Shown: positions 16,412-21,255 of the stretch, one piece after another
Position numbering within the stretch: position 1 is the stretch's first letter
Layout: each line of letters begins with the position of its first letter
Assembly: GCA_003427395.1 (NCBI GenBank)
Contig: BFEA01000150.1
Span: 2,210,499 to 2,231,753 of the forward strand
From: Chara braunii
Taxonomy: Eukaryota > Streptophyta > Charophyceae > Charales > Characeae
Reading direction: 5' to 3'
Length of the DNA: 21,255 bases
Position numbers and translations under genes: made by a program
Notes under the pieces: generated by a model
Database searches by the model: none
What the model was told of the DNA's origin: nothing
The model's input: the letters and a program-made list of their open reading frames with translations, nothing else

Positions 16412-18169
16412 ATGGAGGTTTCATCGGAGATGGCTGACACTATCTCTCAGCCCTCATCCCACTCCCTCGCTCTCTCGTCTAGCCCCAACTCGTCTTCTGA
16501 AACGCACCTAAGTCCCTGTTTCTTTTGTACCTTACCTATGATCCCGGACCAAGAAGGGTCACATCCGGGAGGGCCCAGTTTTCTTTTATGGGTACAATGT
16601 AGTCAGTGTCATACGGTCAAGTCTCACGGACAGTGCATTAGAAACCGATGTGAAAAGACGTGGGTATGTCCCAACTGTAGAACGGACCAAGTCCCTACCG
16701 AGAAGCGGTATCTGGACGCTAGAACAGCCGACAGATTTGCGTCGAGTGCCCGCCGGGCAGAGGCCTGGACGGACCTTCTCTTGCTACGAAGACTGTCAGG
16801 CGACTCGCTGTCAGAACTTACCAAAGCCGAACGGCGGAGAGTCACGGAGCGGGCGCAAGATTATCGCTGGCATGGCCCGACATTACAAAAACGGAAGGTC
16901 GATGACGACGGAGAGTCTAGCTGGTTGACAGTTCCACACCCTCTTCCTAGGTTCGATTGGACACGAGCCACTCATGAGGAGGATGCGGTCCATTTTACGG
17001 TCAAGTACACGAAAAAAGCCATTGAAAAGAACGGATGGTACTGGTCGAGAATTCGGGAAGATGTGAAATACATCGTTCAGAATTGCCCAGCCTGCTCGGC
17101 GGACAAGGTGCCTGTACAGATGCCTCGGACAATGGTGCCCACTCGTGTAGAGCGCCCCTTTCAGAGGGTTAGTATCGATACGACGGACATCAACGTTCCG
17201 AGAGGGTCCGTCGATCAGGGAGAACTCAATGTTCTTTTAGTGGCCGTCGATCATTTTTCAAAATGGATCGAGGCGTACCCTATGACCAGCCGGAATTCGC
17301 AGGAAGTAGCCTGGTATATAAATCGATTTTTTTGCATGCATCTAGACGTAGAAGAAATACACATGGACAATGGGTCGGAATTTCAAGGCGAAGTAGAACG
17401 TCACCTAGTTAGGGCGGACGTTAAGATTATCTACTCGCCAGGGCATTGGCCTCAAGCCAATGGCCTCGTAGAGAATGCCAACCGACTGATTAAGACGGCC
17501 CTTAGACGGAATATCACTTCGGGAGATACCCGACCCTGGTCGGTCATTGTGGATCACATATTGGCCGTTTATCGGGCCACCCCACACGGTAGTACTGGGG
17601 TGGCCCCTTTTCAACTGAGAACCAATAGTGTCCCTCGGGTGCAATTGTCCCCCTTAGTGGGTACGGAAGCTAGAGCAACACGGGCCCAGAATCGAGACAA
17701 GGCCCGCCACTACCTAGACTTAATGGCTAGGGCCTATTCCCCGTTAGCTCGCCGTCGACAGCAGGCCGTAGATCGGACGCATCAACAGCAGATCCGGGAC
17801 TACGAGAACCGACACGTGTCGGCGGGACCACTGCCCCGCTATAAAGTTGGGGACTTGGTACAGGTACGGAAATCTGCGCGCTCCTCCAAGATCCACCCGT
17901 GCTACACAGGCATTTACGAGGTCATGGAAGTTGGCGCACAGGGACAGCACTCCGTGAAGCTGATTCCCCGTCACAACTCCCAGGCCCGACCACTGACACG
18001 GTACGCTGCCGCGCTCCGGCCCTTCCAGCCATCGCTAGGTCCCCAACGGACCCCTGCTCCTGTGCGATCACCTTCTCCTTCTTCATCCTCCTCCTCTTCT
18101 CGATCTGCCTCGTCCGTTGGTGCTGAGAGTTCCAGGGAGCAGGATGAACCATCGCCAGCCGGAGCATGA
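16412..18169 (+). CDS. PHD finger-integrase fusion, copy 2
   Basis: Identical to the copy 1 protein (585 codons, ATG start). The PHD finger is encoded at 16517-16678 and the HHCC site at about 16973-17095. Catalytic codons are D at 17177, D at 17366 and E at 17471. The start ATG has no in-frame ATG before it. The frame is open a little further upstream into the 76-base gap after RNase H, so the protein might originally have been part of one pol polyprotein, separated now by TGA 16333 and a frame change. The C-terminal GPY/F-like module and Ser-rich tail lead directly into ORF4, which overlaps by 26 bases. Confidence 0.85.
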   Translation: MEVSSEMADTISQPSSHSLALSSSPNSSSETHLSPCFFCTLPMIPDQEGSHPGGPSFLLWVQCSQCHTVKSHGQCIRNRCEKTWVCPNCRTDQVPTEKRYLDARTADRFASSARRAEAWTDLLLLRRLSGDSLSELTKAERRRVTERAQDYRWHGPTLQKRKVDDDGESSWLTVPHPLPRFDWTRATHEEDAVHFTVKYTKKAIEKNGWYWSRIREDVKYIVQNCPACSADKVPVQMPRTMVPTRVERPFQRVSIDTTDINVPRGSVDQGELNVLLVAVDHFSKWIEAYPMTSRNSQEVAWYINRFFCMHLDVEEIHMDNGSEFQGEVERHLVRADVKIIYSPGHWPQANGLVENANRLIKTALRRNITSGDTRPWSVIVDHILAVYRATPHGSTGVAPFQLRTNSVPRVQLSPLVGTEARATRAQNRDKARHYLDLMARAYSPLARRRQQAVDRTHQQQIRDYENRHVSAGPLPRYKVGDLVQVRKSARSSKIHPCYTGIYEVMEVGAQGQHSVKLIPRHNSQARPLTRYAAALRPFQPSLGPQRTPAPVRSPSPSSSSSSSRSASSVGAESSREQDEPSPAGA

Positions 18170-18873
18170 GCCCCTCGAGCACTTCCAGACGCCGCTTGCA
18201 GATCGCTTGTTGCGGCATCGGTTTAACGAGGAGAGGCAGTTGCGGTACGACATCCAACAGGTGAACGTGCCAGCGCCCGGAGTTGCTGATCTGGCGGCAT
18301 ACTCGTTGCTTTGCGATCGGCTGACATATGCGGGGGTGTACGTGGACGTGACGCAGTTGCCTGGTCGGGAGACGACCCGGGTATTCATTGAGTTTTGTGC
18401 GCTCCAGGTGGCACCCAATTTCGTGCACAGCGTCGTCACCTTCATCGGAGACTTGACGATCCTCCCGCAGTAGAATCGGGAGCCGGCGTGCATCTTTGTG
18501 CACAAGTACGCGGTAGAAGCGGCCAGATCAGTGGCCAGGGTGCAAGGACGGAGCGGGCACTGATTCACAGCCCAGGAAGTGCTGCTGCGTAGGGCAGAAG
18601 ACGGACCGATCGCGCTGGTGTCGCAGCTCCCCGCGCTTCTCCCTCCCGCAGGAGAATCGGGAGCCGGCGTGCATCTTTGTGCACAAGTACGCGGTAGAAG
18701 CGGCCAGATCAGTGGCCAGGGTGCAAGGACGGAGCGGGCACCAATTCACAGCCCACGAAGTGCTGCTGCGTAGGGCAGAAGACGGACCGATCGCGCTGGT
18801 GTCGCAGCTCCCCGCGCTTCTCCCTCCCGCTGCCCCCCTCAACCTCCAAGCTATTCCCCTTGTCCCGTACTAA
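18144..18873 (+). pseudogene. ORF4, unknown accessory protein broken by a 181-base duplication, copy 2
   Basis: Same structure as copy 1: ATG 18144 inside the integrase end, TAG 18471-18473 at the start of the first 181-base unit, and recovery of the frame in the second unit to TAA 18871-18873. The recovered frame begins to be readable at about 18679. As the lesion is shared with copy 1 it does not date the 8-kb duplication. No family is recognised; the fold looks like mixed strands and a helix, without membrane segments or signal peptide. A function in the particle or in chromatin cannot be told apart from the sequence. Confidence 0.5.
18469..18830 (+). repeat. Two tandem 181-base units within ORF4, copy 2
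   Basis: Units 18469-18649 and 18650-18830, the same pair as at 10380-10741. Confidence 0.9.
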
Positions 18874-19797
18874 ATGCCTCCTTTCTTCTCCGACACCACC
18901 CTCCCCTACCAGCTCACGGCGGGCCCTTACCCCATGCGCGAGTTCTTGGAGTACCTGGTGGAGCTAACTGACGTGGAGTCGCTGCCCTTCGCCGACGAGG
19001 ACGCGTGGGAGTTGCACCATGCGCTGTACAAGTCGGTGGCGCTGGGGATGTTCCGGTTCTTCGTGGATCACGAAGACCACGCTACCGGTGAGCACTTCGT
19101 CGTTTACTACGTCATCACGCGACCCAAGCCAGCGGAGAAGGAAGGGACGGTCGCGCTGTACCCATTCGCCCAGCTCCAAACGATCGATCCGGGATTTTTG
19201 GAGCTCATACATCTTGAGCTCCTCTCCATCGCGCAAGTGATCGCGAGCGAGGAGGAGGAGATCCAACCGCGATTGCGGACGGCGACGGACCCGCTGAGAA
19301 CATACAACGCGGTCGTCATCCCGGATTACATTGCGCAGCGCGCGGAGAGATTGGACGACTTCTCGGAGGAAAGGCCATTGCGTCCTCCCTCATCGTACTC
19401 TCGGCCAGCGCCACCGAAGGCCGCCAAGAAGACGCCGAAGAGGAAGAGATGCCACCCGTCGCCAGGAGCGCAAGGCAGCAGGATCGGCGGCGGCGAGGAA
19501 GTGATTCAGCCCGCGCGCGCGGCGACGCTCGTTAAGGAGACTATCGTGCCATCACCGCCCATTCCGCGTGTGCCCGACCTCAATCTTGATGGAGTCGGGC
19601 CATCATCAACAGCAGCAGGAGGAGGGGGAAGTCGAATGGGATTTCCGGATCCCATATCCGGACCCCCCGTCCTCGCGGGACCTCTACGTTCCCACCAACC
19701 ACCCCGGGGTGCCCCGGTCGTTGACCTTAGTAGTTCATCCGAGCCGGATGGTCCATCCGACCGAGGTGGACTTCATGGTGGAGCCCGCCACCATTAG
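18874..19797 (+). CDS. ORF5, unknown accessory protein, copy 2
   Basis: 307 codons starting at the ATG that touches the ORF4 stop (TAAATG). It equals copy 1 but is here followed by a complete ORF6, so this is the informative locus. Residues 1-150 look folded, 165-307 are rich in Pro, Ser and Gly with the basic patch KAAKKTPKRKR at about residues 184-194. The ORF6 frame is open from 19505, giving an overlap of nearly 300 bases. The stretch CATCATCAACAGCAGCAGG with a following G-run (about 19602-19628) is a likely slippage site where one gene may have split in two. If joined there, the protein would be near 449 codons. No known family. Confidence 0.5.
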   Translation: MPPFFSDTTLPYQLTAGPYPMREFLEYLVELTDVESLPFADEDAWELHHALYKSVALGMFRFFVDHEDHATGEHFVVYYVITRPKPAEKEGTVALYPFAQLQTIDPGFLELIHLELLSIAQVIASEEEEIQPRLRTATDPLRTYNAVVIPDYIAQRAERLDDFSEERPLRPPSSYSRPAPPKAAKKTPKRKRCHPSPGAQGSRIGGGEEVIQPARAATLVKETIVPSPPIPRVPDLNLDGVGPSSTAAGGGGSRMGFPDPISGPPVLAGPLRSHQPPRGAPVVDLSSSSEPDGPSDRGGLHGGARHH

Positions 19798-20221
19798 GCT
19801 CGAGGCCATCGCGGGGGCGCCGCGCCCTGATCCGGCGTGGGAACCATACCTGACGCCCCATTTTCAAGGGTGTATTGCGGCGCGATTGGCTGGGACGCTC
19901 ATCTACGAGACTGGGCAGCGTCCCAATGCGGTGTACCACTTCCTGGTCTTCGCGGCGCAGAAGCGAGAGCGGCAGCCTTATACCGAGACGCATGTGGTAA
20001 TGACGGGTCGAGGGCCCCGATCGGTGCGCAAGCAGGTGGTGCGAGCGGTGGCGGATCTGGTGCCACGTGTCCTCTCTCATGTGCCGGGGGCTTTTCTTTA
20101 CCCCTCCTTCGTCCAGCATCATCTCCGTGACGAAGATGCGCCGACGACTCCTGCGGCAATGGCCGCCTTTCTTCCACCTATTCCGTCCCCTCTCAATCCC
20201 CACATAGATCACTTCATTTGA
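19589..20221 (+). CDS. ORF6, unknown accessory protein, complete copy
   Basis: ATG 19589 (MESGHHQQQQEEGEVEWDF) to TGA 20219-20221, 210 codons. The frame is open upstream to 19505, with only a GTG at 19568, so it may begin by frame slip from ORF5 rather than by its own ATG. After a Q/E-rich start and a Pro-rich stretch, a compact region follows (ARLAGTLIYETGQ, VYHFLVFAAQKR, THVVMTGRG, VRKQVVRAVADLVPRVL), suggesting strands and a helix. This resembles, weakly, parts of ORF4 and ORF5. There is no signal peptide or convincing membrane helix, so it is not an obvious envelope. It is the last gene before the 3' non-coding region. Confidence 0.5.
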   Translation: MESGHHQQQQEEGEVEWDFRIPYPDPPSSRDLYVPTNHPGVPRSLTLVVHPSRMVHPTEVDFMVEPATIRLEAIAGAPRPDPAWEPYLTPHFQGCIAARLAGTLIYETGQRPNAVYHFLVFAAQKRERQPYTETHVVMTGRGPRSVRKQVVRAVADLVPRVLSHVPGAFLYPSFVQHHLRDEDAPTTPAAMAAFLPPIPSPLNPHIDHFI

Positions 20222-20337
20222 TCACCTTCGTCTACCTCTCCCCCGTCCTCTCCTTCTCCTTCTCTTCTTCTTCTCTTCCGGATCTAAAGCTCGCGCGACA
20301 ATACGCGCTGTATATAAAAAAAAAAAAAAAAACTTTA

Positions 20338-20375
20338 CGATCGGGCGAGCAGACGATGAAGAGGCCGCCCGATCG
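20338..20375 (+). other. Hairpin 1 of a related pair
   Basis: CGATCGGGCG (20338-20347) pairs perfectly with CGCCCGATCG (20366-20375) around an 18-base loop. The loop and right arm share GACGATGAAGAGGCCGCC (20352-20369) with hairpin 2. Confidence 0.7.
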
Positions 20376-20434
20376 AATGTATACTATGGGAGGAGGCGAT
20401 GGAGGATGTGGGATGCATCCACGTAGATCAGGAG

Positions 20435-20476
20435 GATGATCGGGCCAGCTGACGATGAAGAGGCCGCCTGATCATC
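20435..20476 (+). other. Hairpin 2 of a related pair
   Basis: GATGATCGGGC (20435-20445) pairs with GCCTGATCATC (20466-20476), 11 pairs with one G-T wobble. It lies 99 bases after hairpin 1 and shares its loop (20451-20468). C20338-G20375 in hairpin 1 is replaced by T20437-A20474, a paired change that keeps the stem. Confidence 0.7.
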
Positions 20477-20491
20477 CAAGATATGATGACG

Positions 20492-20518
20492 TTAGCAGTC
20501 AGGAGACTGCTAATTTTT
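20492..20518 (+). other. Perfect 9-bp hairpin followed by T5
   Basis: TTAGCAGTC (20492-20500), loop AGGA, GACTGCTAA (20505-20513), then TTTTT. The shape is like a termination signal; in a plant a T-run of this length could stop RNA polymerase III. It may also be chance or a cis RNA element. Confidence 0.45.
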
Positions 20519-20541
20519 NGGAACCCCCTNCGNATCACAGA

Positions 20542-21255
20542 TGTGATAAGCTCAGATCCGTACCNCGNGGCTTGCCGTATCCTTGAGGGAAAACCCCGCG
20601 GAAGCCCCGAAGTACGGACGCAGATAGAAAGGGGCTTTTCTTTCTTTTTGCTTTTGTTTTCTTTTTGAAACGGCGTTTTTCATAACTCCCGCAGGCGAAT
20701 AGCGGTCGCGGTATGAAAATCAAGAAACAGGTGCAGTTGGGACTTTTTGAATTTTTGCGCGCGCGCCCAAGCACCGATTTCTTCGCGCGTCTCGCATCCC
20801 CGTTTCTTGCTTTGCATCCTCGCGCCATCTTCCCTTCTTGCAGCGCGCATTTTCCCCATGCAGGACTCTTCGTCTTCCCCTACGCCCAGCTTGATCCTTA
20901 CCTTGTCTTCTTCTGCGAAGTGATTGGCTGCGTAGTTGGGATGCTAGAATCAATGTGGAAAGCGGGAAACCGCGCACCACTTGAACGAACACCCCAATCA
21001 CGTAGCCATGCAATCCCCCGGGTCGAACCCTCTAACTCCCCACCTCTCTCTCCAATCCTGCTCCTCTGCACCTTGTGCTGCCCGCACCTCGCGCCGTTAA
21101 CCCGCCGTCTCCCGCGCTATAAATTTGCGCAACCCTCTCCTCTTCCTCTCTTTGATCTCGGCTGCAATGCTGCGCGAACTATGCGCGAGAGTCCGCGGTG
21201 CCGAACAGGCTCGACGAGCCCAAGGACGGGCGGAGTGACGACGTGGGGTGGGCCC
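20542..21255 (+). repeat. 3' LTR (5' part only, cut by the window end)
   Basis: Matches 1836-2445 from TGTGATAAGCTC to the window end at about 94 percent identity, most differences being transitions. It has about 104 extra bases (roughly 20897-21000) that the 5' LTR lacks. Ns at 20565 and 20568. It contains no gene. Confidence 0.8.
21118..21123 (+). promoter_or_regulatory. TATA box in 3' LTR
   Basis: TATAAA in the same context as 2308-2313 of the 5' LTR; kept between diverged copies. Confidence 0.55.

Larger units (their letters stand above)
11772..19859 (+). repeat. 8089-base direct repeat, copy 2
   Basis: Second copy of 3683-11770. Ns at 15170, 15183 and 15208 fall in the RT region where copy 1 has A, A and G. 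Copy 2 continues without a break into the rest of ORF6 and the 3' LTR, so it is the better representative of the 3' half. Confidence 0.9.
20222..20541 (+). other. Structured 3' non-coding region before the 3' LTR
   Basis: No gene. In order: a CT-rich tract (about 20232-20280), TATATAAA (20311-20318) running into 17 A residues (20316-20332), two similar hairpins, the 10-base palindrome GGATGCATCC (20411-20420), a third hairpin followed by T5, and a poorly resolved stretch with Ns at 20519, 20530 and 20533. A clear polypurine tract directly before 20542 is not visible, though the Ns hamper the call. Confidence 0.6.
1836..21255 (+). mobile_element. Large Ty3/gypsy-type LTR retrotransposon with PHD-integrase and three extra ORFs, internal region duplicated
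   Basis: Two copies of a TG-initiated LTR (1836 and 20542) flank an interior with a plant initiator-Met PBS, gag with CCHC knuckle, and protease, RT and RNase H followed by integrase. That order (integrase after RT-RNase H) is the Ty3/gypsy order. The 3' LTR is cut by the window end, so length and target-site duplication cannot be read. The interior contains an 8089-base exact repeat joined at one N, so the true element is probably about 20242-8089 plus the missing LTR end, or is a tandem pair with a collapsed middle. In-frame stops in gag and elsewhere suggest it is defective. Confidence 0.85.

Noticed and set aside
10028-20221. ORF4-ORF6 as an envelope gene of an errantivirus-like element
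   Set aside because: No signal peptide, membrane-spanning helix or cleavage site is visible.
20338-20476. Hammerhead ribozyme (CTGACGA in hairpin 2)
   Set aside because: The conserved GAAA after stem II and a cleavage triplet in the right place are absent, and hairpin 1 lacks CTGA.

Overview
The window is eukaryotic repeat DNA, almost certainly plant or green-lineage. It is dominated by one large Ty3/gypsy-type LTR retrotransposon. The best lineage clue is the primer-binding site TGGTATCAGAGC (4056-4067), which is complementary to the 3' end of plant initiator-Met tRNA. A moderately high GC content, long LTRs and short N gaps suggest a draft assembly of a large, repeat-rich genome such as a streptophyte alga or bryophyte; the species cannot be named from this sequence. 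No host gene, tRNA, rRNA or CRISPR array was seen.

Layout. 1-862 is a diverged LTR-like fragment with a CT microsatellite and a broken leader ORF. 863-1835 is the 3' end of a LINE-type ORF2, broken in three frames, ending in an HxxxC zinc-binding reverse-transcriptase tail. At 1836 the main element begins: a 5' LTR (1836 to about 4055) with a TATA box and a short leader ORF, then the PBS, a gag with internal stops, protease-RT-RNase H, a separate ORF with an N-terminal PHD finger joined to an integrase, and then three unfamiliar downstream ORFs (called ORF4, ORF5 and ORF6 here) where an env or accessory gene would lie. A structured 3' non-coding region (20222-20541) leads to a second LTR copy (20542 to the window end).

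The internal region is present twice. Bases 3683-11770 recur as 11772-19859 at an offset of 8089, with no difference seen except Ns. The join is a single N (11771), in the middle of ORF6 on the left and of the LTR on the right. The two outer LTR copies differ by roughly 6 percent. An exact 8-kb duplication inside an element with diverged LTRs is more likely a scaffolding artefact or a very recent event than an old tandem array. Only the right-hand copy has a complete 3' gene set.

How the parts fit. Gag (CCHC knuckle) would form the particle. Protease, RT and RNase H would copy the RNA, primed from initiator tRNA. The integrase would insert the DNA, with the PHD finger a plausible histone-tail reader for target choice. 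ORF4, ORF5 and ORF6 are closely packed (ORF3/ORF4 overlap, TAA directly followed by ATG between ORF4 and ORF5, and a long ORF5/ORF6 overlap) and have no recognised function. Several in-frame stops and frame changes make this copy probably non-autonomous.
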